A stretch of 64,000 nucleotides of DNA, taken from positions 744,001-808,000 of the forward strand of contig NZ_PISP01000001.1 of the NCBI RefSeq assembly GCF_002834295.1, read 5' to 3'. This document shows, in pieces, positions 34,778 to 42,588 of the stretch (positions are counted from its first letter, which is position 1; each line of letters begins with the position of its first letter). Source of the DNA: Rhodohalobacter barkolensis. Its GTDB lineage: Bacteria > Bacteroidota > Rhodothermia > Balneolales > Balneolaceae. The translations under genes and the position numbers were made by a program. The notes below the pieces were generated by a model that saw nothing but the letters and a program-made list of their open reading frames with translations, was not told where the DNA came from and searched no databases.

Positions 34778-36129
34778 GATTGATAATTTTGTCTTTTATA
34801 CTGGTGATTACAGCAGGCAGTGTCTCTGCTCAACAACAGTTTACCCTTGATGAAGCGATTAAGGCTGCACTGGAACACAACCACAGTGTGAAGGTCAGCG
34901 ATATTGACGCAAACATTGCAGAGAACAGCGTATCACGCGGGAATGCCGGTCAGCTCCCAAATTTGGCGATAACAGGTGGATTGAGTGCGGCGTACAGCGA
35001 TCTTGATATCACACCGGGGTCATTCTTCCGGAATCTGCTCGATCCACAGAATAGCACTCAACAGGAGGGCAGCCGGTCAATCTCATATTATGGAGTAACG
35101 ACCACACAGTTAAATTCTCAAATCGGTTCACAAATGGTGATCTATGATGGGATGAAAGGACGTTTGCGTTATAAAATGCTGGAAATGGGCAGTGATCTGG
35201 CCGATCTCCAATACCGAACCCAATTAGAAAACACTATTCTGAATATCACAGGCCAGTTTATGCAGGTAGCTACACTGCAGAGAGCCCTTGAAGTAAAAGA
35301 GGTGTCGCTTGAGCAAAGTAACGATCGTTACCGCACAATTGAAACGAGACGTGAATACGGACAGGTGAATGAACAGCAGCTGCTTCAGGCTCTGGCCGAT
35401 TTAAAAAGCGACAGTACGGAATTCAGAAATCTGAAGCTTCAGTACGAAAACGCGTATCGCGATCTGCATACCGAAATAGGATGGAGTCGACGGCATATAA
35501 TTCCTGTGGCCGACGAATTTGAAGAACCGGAACTGCCGGGCTACGAAGATTTTCAATCCCTGCTGATGGAAAACAATTCTGTTCTGAATATCAGGGAAAA
35601 ACGATTGGAGCAGGCTGAACTGAACGAGCGTGTAACCAAAGCCGGATTTCTGCCAACACTAACGGCATCCGCCGGATACGGATACAGTTATATGAGCGCA
35701 ACGGAAGGTCAATTTGAAGTACAGGAGCAGCTTGGGTTCAGCGGTGGAGTTACGCTGAGAATTCCGATTTTTAGTGGTGGACGTAATCGCATTCAATCCC
35801 AAAATGCAAAGAATGAAATTCGTAAAGAGGAGTTGCTCAGTGAGGAGTCGGCAGTGCAGTTGCAAACCCGGTTTGAAAACAGCTGGCAGCAGTATCTGCA
35901 CCTTCAGGAGCAACTTGTAACAGAGAGATCGAACCTATCCATATATGAGCGGAATTATGAACGGGCAAAGTCAACATTTGATCGCGGTGAAATTACCGGT
36001 GTGGAGCTGCGTGCGGCTCAGTTATCTCTTGAAAATGCACGACTCAGAGTTGCAGAAACAGGATTTCAGTTGAAGCAGACTGAAATACTGCTGCTCTATC
36101 TGAGTGGTGGATTATTGGGGAGTTATTGA
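34774..36129 (+). CDS. TolC-family outer-membrane channel
   Basis: 451 aa. Signal peptide (1-19, ending VSAQ). Two TolC repeats with long coiled coils (for example FTLDEAIKAALEHNHSVKVSDID near 22, and LNERVTKAGFLPTLTASAGYGYSY near 285). Third gene of the RND operon; ATG overlaps the pump stop. Confidence 0.92.
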   Translation: MRLIILSFILVITAGSVSAQQQFTLDEAIKAALEHNHSVKVSDIDANIAENSVSRGNAGQLPNLAITGGLSAAYSDLDITPGSFFRNLLDPQNSTQQEGSRSISYYGVTTTQLNSQIGSQMVIYDGMKGRLRYKMLEMGSDLADLQYRTQLENTILNITGQFMQVATLQRALEVKEVSLEQSNDRYRTIETRREYGQVNEQQLLQALADLKSDSTEFRNLKLQYENAYRDLHTEIGWSRRHIIPVADEFEEPELPGYEDFQSLLMENNSVLNIREKRLEQAELNERVTKAGFLPTLTASAGYGYSYMSATEGQFEVQEQLGFSGGVTLRIPIFSGGRNRIQSQNAKNEIRKEELLSEESAVQLQTRFENSWQQYLHLQEQLVTERSNLSIYERNYERAKSTFDRGEITGVELRAAQLSLENARLRVAETGFQLKQTEILLLYLSGGLLGSY

Positions 36130-36161
36130 AAACCTTATTTATATTTTAAATCAGGGCAAAA

Positions 36162-36200
36162 TACACTCCCCTCCTGTGTAAGGAGGGGCCGGGGGTGGTA
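36162..36200. repeat. C/G-rich inverted repeat, pump-operon copy
   Basis: ACACTCCCCTCCTGTGTAAGGAGGGGCCGGGGGTGGTAG. Its reverse complement is nearly the same as 51473-51519, so the two are inverted copies 15 kb apart. It lies 33 bp after the TolC stop, where it could fold in the mRNA 3' end. Confidence 0.7.
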
Positions 36201-36419
36201 GTCTTAGGTTCTTGAGTTCAAATTCAACTCAAAACCTGTTTCCCACATAGGGGAAATCTCATCCTTGCCCCGCGAGGGATTTCCAGAGAAAAAGAAGGCA
36301 AAAAGAAGGAGACTTTTTCCAAAAAAAGATATTATTAATCGAATCGAAGATTGAGCTGTTTGAATCTATCGCCTCTGAAAAAATATCAGAGGTTTCAATG
36401 AACTGCTTAGTCTGTATAA

Positions 36420-36824
36420 TCACCAATCAACTTTACAGACCCCGCCTTTGAACTGAAAACTCTCATCCGTGTACTGGTGGAATTCTATTCTAACACCATT
36501 GGGATCTTTCGCCCAGGTCTGCCAGGTGTGATCACAACCCAGTTTTTTATCTGTTGCATCAAACCCATTTGAGCGCAATGTTGTGATGATCTGATCGATA
36601 TCATCCGTCTCAATGGCCAGGTGGTTGATGTTTCCAATCTTTCCGGGCTTGCCTTTAAACACCTCTATAAAGGAGTCGTTACCCAATTTGATATAGTACC
36701 CAAACAGCTCGTTGTTTTTTTCGAAAATAAACCCTTTTTCCAATCCGAGCACCTCACAATAGAATCTTTCAGTTTCTTTAAGATCTTCAGTGTGGACACA
36801 AATATGCGCCAGTTGTTTAATCAT
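36420..36824 (-). CDS. VOC superfamily protein (glyoxalase I-like)
   Basis: 134 aa with two beta-alpha-beta-beta-beta modules. Candidate metal ligands are His8 (AHICV), Glu near 56 (FIEVF), His near 70 (NHLAIE) and Glu near 114 (RIEFHQY), a full glyoxalase-type set. Length and ligands fit lactoylglutathione lyase-like proteins, but the substrate is unknown. Stands alone. A truncated tail of a paralogue lies at 18045-18104. Confidence 0.85.
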   Translation of the reverse strand: MIKQLAHICVHTEDLKETERFYCEVLGLEKGFIFEKNNELFGYYIKLGNDSFIEVFKGKPGKIGNINHLAIETDDIDQIITTLRSNGFDATDKKLGCDHTWQTWAKDPNGVRIEFHQYTDESFQFKGGVCKVDW

Positions 36825-37002
36825 TTTAAGTGGGTTTTGATAGTTGTTCTATTTCAAAAGGTAATTTAGTGATCGGAATATCCATTATGAAAGTTATGCC
36901 GGATTGTAGTTAGAAGATATCTGTGTCGCACCGGACTTATAGGAACGCAGGGTAAGTAGTCCGTTTGATAAGCTTGGATAAACCATGATCAAATGTACTA
37001 AA

Positions 37003-37090
37003 CCAGCCTCGTTAGAGGCGTCATATCCGCAGCCCCACAGGTTCACTGGGTGAAAATGTGGGGTATTAAAATTCCATCATGATTTTAATC
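37003..37090. repeat. REP-like repeat, copy R2
   Basis: CCAGCCTCGTTAGAGGCGTCATATCCGCAG, then the stem CCCCACAGGTTCAC...GTGAAAATGTGGGG (imperfect) and ATTCCATCATGATTTTAATC. Same order of parts as R1 and R3. It borders the downstream end of the Y1 transposase. Confidence 0.8.
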
Positions 37091-37115
37091 TCTGAAGATT
37101 CAGTTTCAGTTAAGA

Positions 37116-37578
37116 CTATTCATAAAATTCAAAAAGGTACTCTGACTCAAAATCCACATCAAAATTTTTAAGAAACTGGATATACTCCTTTTTGAATGTG
37201 TGATGCTTATGGTGCTCATTTTGATTCTCAATATATCGAATCACATCAGATATCTGAGATTTTTTTATAACTGAAGGCTCCAAATCCTGCTTGCCAATGA
37301 AATTTTTTATCAAGAAACATCTTCCGATTTACAAAAGATGAGGAGTTAGATTTTATATCTCTTGTTAGATCTGACAATGAAATAGAAGGATTATATCCTA
37401 CAAGCAGATGGATATGATCAGGCATTCCACCAATAGAATACAACTTCTGCGATTTTCCATTTATGATACCGGAAATGTATTTATAAAGTTCGATTTTCCA
37501 CTTATTCTGGATAAAATTTGATCGTCCCCTGACTGCAAAAATTAATTGTGCATATAGTTTTGAGTAGGTGTTAGGCAT
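37116..37578 (-). mobile_element. tnpA: IS200/IS605-type Y1 transposase (TnpA), frameshifted at an A7 run
   Basis: Two reading frames make one TnpA. Frame 1 (37246-37578) has the start (LYAQLIFAVRGR) and the HUH motif in MPDHIHLLVG, then WQAGFGAFSYKK. Frame 2 (37116 to about 37265) continues SQISDVIRYIENQNEHHKHHTF to ...YLFEFYE and carries the expected Tyr nucleophile (VIRYIENQ). The shift is at seven A (plus strand T run 37260-37266); six would restore one ORF of about 153 aa. It may be a decayed element, a sequencing slip, or programmed slippage. No accessory TnpB is present. REP-like repeats lie on both sides. Confidence 0.85.
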
Positions 37579-37674
37579 GATTTCTCCATTTGTATGAATT
37601 ATGATCTCTCTAAATCAATTAAATAAATTTTACCCAAAATTATTTTGGAAGTCATAGGAGACATAAGAGTGCAT

Positions 37675-37782
37675 GAATATGCCACGCCTACGGCGCTCAA
37701 TATATCAACTGAATATTTAAACCCAAGGCCAACGCTATGCGCTGACCTTGGGCTACGGACATGTTGCACCTACGGTGCTTTT
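37675..37782. repeat. REP-like repeat, related type R4
   Basis: GCATGAATATGCCACGCCTACGGCG, then AATATTTAAACCCAAGGCCAACGC-TAT-GCGCTGACCTTGGG (14-bp stem with two wobbles), then GGACATGTTGCACCTACGGTGCT. It shares the small CACC(T)ACGG hairpins and order with R1 but has a different central stem. Lies upstream of the transposase. Confidence 0.7.
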
Positions 37783-38116
37783 ATTTTGATGACAATTTTA
37801 AAAATGGGTAGGTACTTAAAACCCGGTAACCAATCGAAGAAGCTAACTCTACTAATAATTGAACTATAGGTGAAATGCATCTATCTAATTGTGATTCATC
37901 ACTCAAGGATAAGTTTTGAAATCCCAATCACTTCCATTAGGAACGTCATAACCGTGCACCATTATTCCATAAAATCAACATGTAACATAGTCGGATGCAT
38001 AATAATTGGGAATAAAATCCGTGAATTTATTCGTCCTGATCAATTTGTGTTGGCTATTAGCTTTTTAAATGAAATAGTATTTTAGAAATTTCAATCTACA
38101 TTTTGGAATACAAATA

Positions 38117-38225
38117 AGCCCCGATTCGGGGCGTCATATCCGTAGCCCCACAGGTTCACAGAGTGAATCTGTGGAGTAGGAAAATTCCATCATGATAGTG
38201 AGCCCCATTAGGGGCGGCACAAAAC
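38117..38225. repeat. REP-like repeat, copy R3
   Basis: AGCCCCGATTCGGGGCGTCATATCCGTAG, then the 14-bp stem CCCCACAGGTTCAC...GTGAATCTGTGGAG, then ATTCCATCATGATAGTG and a final hairpin GCCCCATTAGGGGC. The remaining sequence between 37783 and 38322 has no gene I can support. Confidence 0.8.
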
Positions 38226-38322
38226 TATTTGCGATGTTAATGAATCTCCTTTACCCATTCAGAATGATATCGTACCATACATTAAGCAAAAAGAATCTAA
38301 TCGTACCAATAAAAGCGAATCA

Positions 38323-38988
38323 GTGACGAAAAAGAGCAATCAAAAGAAGAAAGCCTGGCCAACCCGGGACGCCATGGCGCAAATCTATGAGAATAATCTT
38401 TGGGGAGAGGGACAATCCGGTTTTTATTCGGGAATCGGGTCTCATCATCCTGAACTTGTTGATCCCTACGTGGAAGCAATCTCATCTTTTCTGAGCTCTT
38501 TTGATTCCCCACTGGTTGTTTGTGATTTGGGCTGCGGAGATTTCAACATTGGCAAAGAGCTTGTGAAACATACCCGGAAGTACATTGCCGTAGATATCGT
38601 CGAAGAACTGATTGAGTACAACCGGAAAACGTTTAAAGAGGAGAGTGTTGAGTTCCGCTGCCTGGATATTGCAACGGATGATCTGCCTAAAGGGGATTGT
38701 GTTTTGCTGAGGCAGGTCCTCCAGCATTTGTCGAACCGTGAAATAAATCAGGTTGCAGATAACCTTTACAACTACAAATATGTAATTCTGACCGAGCACC
38801 TGCCGGAAGGTGAATTCACACCCAACATAGATATCATATCTGGGCAGGGGATCCGGCTTAAAAAAAAGAGCGGGGTCGATCTGCTGGCGCCGCCGTTTAA
38901 TCTGAAAATAAAAGGGGAGAAGAAGCTTTTATCACAACCGGCAAGGGAAAGTGAAGGAGTGATTGTGACTACGCTTTATATGATGTAG
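38323..38988 (+). CDS. Class I SAM-dependent methyltransferase
   Basis: 221 aa from GTG 38323. The frame stays open further upstream without an ATG, so the start is uncertain. SAM-binding motif I is VVCDLGCGDFNIGKEL (about 64-80), followed by an acidic YIAVDIVEELIEYNR strand. Substrate unknown; it resembles small-molecule or sugar methyltransferases. It follows REP-like repeats, and the N terminus is very basic (KKSNQKKK). Confidence 0.75.
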   Translation: MTKKSNQKKKAWPTRDAMAQIYENNLWGEGQSGFYSGIGSHHPELVDPYVEAISSFLSSFDSPLVVCDLGCGDFNIGKELVKHTRKYIAVDIVEELIEYNRKTFKEESVEFRCLDIATDDLPKGDCVLLRQVLQHLSNREINQVADNLYNYKYVILTEHLPEGEFTPNIDIISGQGIRLKKKSGVDLLAPPFNLKIKGEKKLLSQPARESEGVIVTTLYMM

Positions 38989-38997
38989 AGCTGATGT

Positions 38998-39300
38998 TTA
39001 ACGTGATTTTAAAATATCTTTATGAAATAGCTGGTCTTCTCTAATCACATGGATAATGTAAATGATATCTTCTGCTAACCGATAAAATACTCTGCAAGGA
39101 GGTATAACGAATTCCCTATAAACAGAGACATCAAATTCTTCTAAAGGTTTTCCGCTTTTTGGATGGTCAGCAGTATAATCCACACGTTTGAAAACTTCAC
39201 GAACCAACTTTTTCGCTGCTGTTGGATTATCCAGCGAAATATAATCGGCAATTTCATCAAGCTCCTGTAGAGCCGGTTCGGTCCATATTATTCGAGCCAT
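38998..39300 (-). CDS. ParE/RelE-type toxin
   Basis: 100 aa with the type II toxin fold: IIWTEPALQELDEIADYISLDNPTAAKKLV at the N terminus, then HPKSGKPLEEFDVSVYREFVIPPCRVFYRL. More like ParE than RelE. It overlaps its antitoxin by 13 nt and follows it, the standard order. Near the cassette-like region but without an attC-like site of its own. Confidence 0.88.
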   Translation of the reverse strand: MARIIWTEPALQELDEIADYISLDNPTAAKKLVREVFKRVDYTADHPKSGKPLEEFDVSVYREFVIPPCRVFYRLAEDIIYIIHVIREDQLFHKDILKSR

Positions 39301-39545
39301 CGCGCCATGCGCTTTTTGGCATCAGCATGGGGAACAACCCTCTCTTCAAGAATGGCTTTTTCACCTCTGGCTAATCCTTCCAGCAGTTTTAACTTCTTTT
39401 GAATCTGCTCAAAATGCTCCACATCAACAAGGTATGCCGATGGTTTTCCATGCTCAGTGATCAAAACGGGCTCTTTTTCTTCTCTGAGTTCTTTCAAGAG
39501 CTTTGTAGCCTGACGTTTGAGTGTTGTGACAAGTTCTGTTTTCAT
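39288..39545 (-). CDS. Phd/YefM-type antitoxin
   Basis: 85 aa. N-terminal DNA-binding half (LVTTLKRQATKLLKELREEKEPVLITEHGKPSAYLVD) typical of Phd/YefM. The C-terminal tail, which would bind the toxin, is helical. It should repress its own promoter, just upstream at about 39546-39600. Confidence 0.85.
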   Translation of the reverse strand: MKTELVTTLKRQATKLLKELREEKEPVLITEHGKPSAYLVDVEHFEQIQKKLKLLEGLARGEKAILEERVVPHADAKKRMARWLE

Positions 39546-39767
39546 AGTGATACTAAAGTACCACTTTTATGATTTATTGACAATTTCTCCTGACTAATTT
39601 GGGATCTGGTTTACAGCTTTTCTCTACTATCAAATGACCAACTTTCGGGGAAGCTTACAATGCTCAATCGAAACCGGGAACTACCCGTGAGGCCCGTCCT
39701 CTTAATGCGTGTGTACTATGCCGCCCCGTTTTCACTAATCGATGTGCGGTGTTCTCCTGGGCGAATA

Positions 39768-40112
39768 TCAAACCAGGCAGTCAATCCAGTCGAGCGCCAT
39801 GTGGATTAGCAGCCCAAGGCCGATTAAGTGTAGTACACGAGCAGTGGGATGCCAACCCTGATTGTCAGCTTTTCGCCCTACAAAGAGAGGAAGAACGAAT
39901 AGAATGGCGTAGATCACGATGACGGGAACATTGTGCAACGGATGAAATCCTATGGAGCATCGAGTGGGGTCGTAGATCGGGTCGGCCAGCAAGTGGTCTG
40001 CATCAACAAGCATTGTCGCAATCATGATCATTGTCGCATTGCGCCAGCGGCTAAGGTAGAACGTGAATGCGACCAGCGTGGGCACGATGAAGTGCAGTAC
40101 GATATGAATCAT
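39768..40112 (-). CDS. DUF6122-like membrane protein, cassette-type gene
   Basis: 114 aa with three or four hydrophobic segments and conserved His/Asp: LHFIVPTLVAF, MLVDADHLLADPIYDPTRCSIGFHPLHN, and HMALDWIDCL at the C terminus. The DxDH and HPLH residues suggest a metal-dependent membrane hydrolase-like fold. In position it is the last gene of the cassette-like series; no clear attC follows its stop (TGA), so this end of the series is decayed or not a cassette. About 220 bp of unassigned sequence separates it from the antitoxin. Confidence 0.75.
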   Translation of the reverse strand: MIHIVLHFIVPTLVAFTFYLSRWRNATMIMIATMLVDADHLLADPIYDPTRCSIGFHPLHNVPVIVIYAILFVLPLFVGRKADNQGWHPTARVLHLIGLGLLIHMALDWIDCLV

Positions 40113-40132
40113 CTCTGTGATGGGTTGATGGT

Positions 40133-40249
40133 GTTATAACGACCGGCCCGGCAAATAACGGGCGCGGGAATTATGAGTTAATAAACGGCTAATTTTTTAA
40201 AACAAGCAACTCTGAAAACCAACGGCACATCCGCGTCCCTGGTTAATGA
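40133..40249 (-). repeat. attC-like site C
   Basis: On the minus strand it runs from CATTAAC, which holds the stop of the 40243-40662 gene, to GTTATAAC, with arms GGGaCGCGG and CCGCG-CCC that pair with one bulged A, as integron attC sites do. The inner part is long and variable. The least regular of the three sites. Confidence 0.55.
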
Positions 40250-40662
40250 GCATTGTCATTCGTACCGATCTTTTCATACTTGTGCAAAGGTTCAGTATCG
40301 TCTTTTAAATATATGGTTACGACAACTGAATCTCGTTTCTCTAATTCTATCACTAGTTCTGTAGGTTCTTTACCAATAGCCAGCGCTCTTATTTTAAATT
40401 GACCTGGTAGTACAGATAGAACGTTATTCCCTGGATTATCTATATCATAAAATGGAATATTATTAATGTGATAAGCGGCTGGAATTAATTGGTCTTTATC
40501 TTCAAAACTGAAAGACTGAAGATTTAAATAAGTTGATCCATAAGAAGCTGATGTATAATGATCAACGGAGTAAAGTTTTTTCGAGTTAACATTCTCTGTC
40601 TGAATTGACGCGCAACTGCAAAAAATAAAAACGGAACAAATAATAGCTAAGAGCTTATTCAT
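40243..40662 (-). CDS. Unknown small lipoprotein, cassette-type gene
   Basis: 139 aa, lipobox IFCSC (Cys17). Beta-rich mature part (FSFEDKDQLIPAAYHINNIPFYDID; LPGQFKIRALAIGKEPTELVIEL) suggests a small Ig-like or carboxypeptidase-regulatory-like domain. No function is recognised. The gene is A/T-rich relative to neighbours. Its TAA stop lies inside the attC-like core CATTAAC. Confidence 0.7.
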   Translation of the reverse strand: MNKLLAIICSVFIFCSCASIQTENVNSKKLYSVDHYTSASYGSTYLNLQSFSFEDKDQLIPAAYHINNIPFYDIDNPGNNVLSVLPGQFKIRALAIGKEPTELVIELEKRDSVVVTIYLKDDTEPLHKYEKIGTNDNAH

Positions 40663-40701
40663 GAATTCTTGCTTACAAATTTTGACAGATTAGAAATAGG
40701 T

Positions 40702-40797
40702 ACGTATAACGGTTCATGGCTTGCACTGCCTAGCTTCCAATTATGAAATAAGACAGAAAACCGTAACCGGTCAGCACGAAGCCATTGTTATACAACT
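40702..40797 (-). repeat. attC-like site B
   Basis: On the minus strand it starts GTTGTATAACAATGGCTT and ends AAGCCATGAACCGTTATACG. Arms ATGGCTT/AAGCCAT and GTGCTGaCC/GGCAGTGC pair imperfectly. It begins right at the stop of the 346-aa gene (40798). About 95 nt long. Confidence 0.65.
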
Positions 40798-41838
40798 TTA
40801 ATTGGTTTGATTGTAGGGGTCAATTTTCCAGAGTCCTAAGCTTCTTAGTATTAAATTTCTAGCCAAACTTTGAGCATTGAATATATCATAAGGACTAATA
40901 TACTGGGTAAGTTTTCTAAATTTATGAGAGGCTATAAAATTTCTAAGATAACTCAAGTTGTGAATAGCTTCTGGAAAGGTTAAAGTTCTATCCCTTACCT
41001 CTTCATTCAGTTTAGTCCATTCAGAATCATAACCGAAGTAGGGTTTTAATTCTTTTTCTACTTCAGTTTTATCGCCTCTAAATACCCAATCAAAAGTGTC
41101 TTTTTTAGTAACCCCAACTTTCTTTAATCTCTCTTCAATATCATTTAATACAGATGGATTCCACGTTCCTTTTTCACTGTCAAGAAATCTCGGGTTTTTT
41201 GAACTTGACCTAACTTCTAATCCTAATTCTTCAACAACTGAAAAAGCAGCTGTTATGGCAAAGGCACCACTAGTATGATAACTTTTATCAAGATCGTAAT
41301 GCTCAAACATTTGTCCATACTTAGGATTAGCCGAATGAGGAGTCATTGAATTAATTTTCAAACTTAGTTTAAATTTTTCAATGGCATACTGAAACTCGGC
41401 ACTTTCATATGATTCTTTTAGCACTCGACAGCCATACCCAACACGATCAACTTGCTTATAGTAATTACGGAAGTATTCATCTTTATATAACTCAGATGAT
41501 ATTTCTTCGACACTATTTAAATCTGCAGTAAGTGGAAAGTTATTAAAGTCAGGGTAAGCAAGAAGTATTCCGCCCTTAATTGTTGATAAAATGTCCTCAG
41601 CAATACCCTCATTTTCAGCAACGATAATTAATTCATCAGCAGGTAAAGTTCCTTCAGATGGTGGAGTTTCTTTTGGTTCTTTGTGCCATGACTCAGAACA
41701 ACCATCTGAGGATTTCCAGAATGTCCCCGTTGGATCAGGACTAATTTCTAGATCAATTTTATGGTTATCGAAATTAAGGGATTTTATTAATTTTGAATCC
41801 CTGTGGGATAAAATAAGATGTGACCTATACCTCTTCAT
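40798..41838 (-). CDS. Unknown 346-aa protein, cassette-type gene
   Basis: 346 aa, A/T-rich, soluble, no signal peptide. The N-terminal part has a WKSSDGCSESWHKEP stretch and several Cys. The C-terminal half is helical (KFKLSLKINSMTPHSANPKYGQMFEHYDLDKSYHTSGAFAITAAFSVVEELGLEVR), ending with SYLRNFIASHKFRKLTQYISP. I recognise no family. The mid-region resembles HEPN-like or abortive-infection-like helical proteins only loosely. Its stop abuts the attC-like site B. Cassette genes of unknown function like this are common in large integron arrays, some of them antiphage. Confidence 0.7.
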   Translation of the reverse strand: MKRYRSHLILSHRDSKLIKSLNFDNHKIDLEISPDPTGTFWKSSDGCSESWHKEPKETPPSEGTLPADELIIVAENEGIAEDILSTIKGGILLAYPDFNNFPLTADLNSVEEISSELYKDEYFRNYYKQVDRVGYGCRVLKESYESAEFQYAIEKFKLSLKINSMTPHSANPKYGQMFEHYDLDKSYHTSGAFAITAAFSVVEELGLEVRSSSKNPRFLDSEKGTWNPSVLNDIEERLKKVGVTKKDTFDWVFRGDKTEVEKELKPYFGYDSEWTKLNEEVRDRTLTFPEAIHNLSYLRNFIASHKFRKLTQYISPYDIFNAQSLARNLILRSLGLWKIDPYNQTN

Positions 41839-41870
41839 TTCTAAATCTAAGAGATTATTCTTGACTAAGT

Positions 41871-41964
41871 TGTATAACGACCCAGCGTTTAAGCGGCGAG
41901 CCGAGTTTTTAAAATTAAGGTTCGGAACCCTAAACGAGTCCGCTTAAAACGCCTTGTTATAGGT
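41871..41964 (-). repeat. attC-like site A
   Basis: The clearest site. On the minus strand it reads CCTATAACAAGGCGTTTTAAGCGGACTCG, an inner hairpin AGGGTTC/GAACCTT, then CTCGCCGCTTAAACGC and GTCGTTATACAAC. The arms pair with two single-base bulges, one the typical extrahelical A. The TAA stop of the 41957 gene lies in the first core (CTATAAC). About 94 nt, within the usual attC range. Confidence 0.75.
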
Positions 41965-42202
41965 TTTTACCCGGCTTTTTTTGGTAAACCAAGTGTGTAG
42001 TAATTGACATTCCCAACCACAAAGAAAATAGTAATACGAATACGGTTAAACTTGAAGTTACTTTATCATCAATGGAAACATCATTGATAGTAAGAACAAA
42101 ATTTCCCAACTGAATTTTGGTGATCAGAACTGCCATTGGGATAAGAAATATGACACCATAAATTGAACTTAAGATGGCGACAATTTTCTTTGGTCTTTTC
42201 AT
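41957..42202 (-). CDS. Small two-span membrane protein, cassette-type gene
   Basis: 81 aa from ATG 42202 (MKRPKKIV); a TTG seven codons earlier is the alternative. Two hydrophobic segments (about 7-29 and 53-73) with a short outer loop, and a basic tail QKKPGKNL. No family recognised. Stop TAA in the core of attC-like site A. First visible gene of the cassette-like series: about 25 bp upstream lies CCTATAAC (42226-42233), a half-site that matches the cassette junctions. Confidence 0.65.
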   Translation of the reverse strand: MKRPKKIVAILSSIYGVIFLIPMAVLITKIQLGNFVLTINDVSIDDKVTSSLTVFVLLFSLWLGMSITTHLVYQKKPGKNL

Positions 42203-42225
42203 ATTGAATTTACTATTTGGCAAAA

Positions 42226-42233
42226 CCTATAAC
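42226..42233 (-). repeat. Cassette junction half-site
   Basis: CCTATAAC on the plus strand (GTTATAGG on the minus strand) equals the core of the attC-like sites and would be the 3' core of a preceding site. No paired arm is found to the right, so this may be the old insertion point. Confidence 0.4.
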
Positions 42234-42384
42234 ATGTATTTATCGGCACATATCTGTCGCTACTGATGTCCGATAATAATCCAATCATCCCGCCAAAGCA
42301 AATAATCACAATGTTTTGTCCGGATAATATTTATCGGCAAATTTAGATTTTTTGAATGAGGACTTTGCAAATCTTTAAAAATGT

Positions 42385-42472
42385 GTCATTCTGACCTCTA
42401 CACCTCGGGGGAAGAATCTTTAGGTGCGTATATCGGTTTTATAATTAGATTCTTCACTGCGTTCAGAATGAC
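42385..42472. repeat. 88-bp inverted repeat (MITE-like)
   Basis: Outer arms GTCATTCTGA/TCAGAATGAC and inner arms GAAGAATCT/AGATTCTTC pair around a central TTTAGGTGCG...AATT part. This type of element (GTCATTCTGA...GAAGAATCT) is a familiar dispersed repeat in Bacteroidota. The rest of 42234-42588 is A/T-rich with GCCGATAAATA in two direct copies; no gene is seen. Confidence 0.7.
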
Positions 42473-42588
42473 ATGTCAGCTTCTCCAGTTTTACAATGCC
42501 TTATGAATATACTTTAGATAAATTTCTCATTGTATAAAAGCTGTGAGAGCTTTAAGATAAAAGGAAATCATCACGCATAAGATCATGT

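Noticed and set aside
37870-38085. 71-aa plus-strand ORF between repeats
   Set aside because: Isoleucine/His-rich composition in an A/T-rich gap, no ribosome site, no recognisable motif.
18241-38225. REP-like repeats as a CRISPR array
   Set aside because: Copies are far apart, unequal, and have no regular spacers or cas genes.
38998-39545. ParE/Phd pair as an integron cassette
   Set aside because: Such pairs are common in cassette arrays and this one adjoins the cluster, but no attC-like site was found at the toxin end or between it and the DUF6122-like gene.
39600-39767. attC-like site downstream of the DUF6122-like gene
   Set aside because: The stretch has C/G-rich half-palindromes but no GTTATA-type core and no convincing paired arms.
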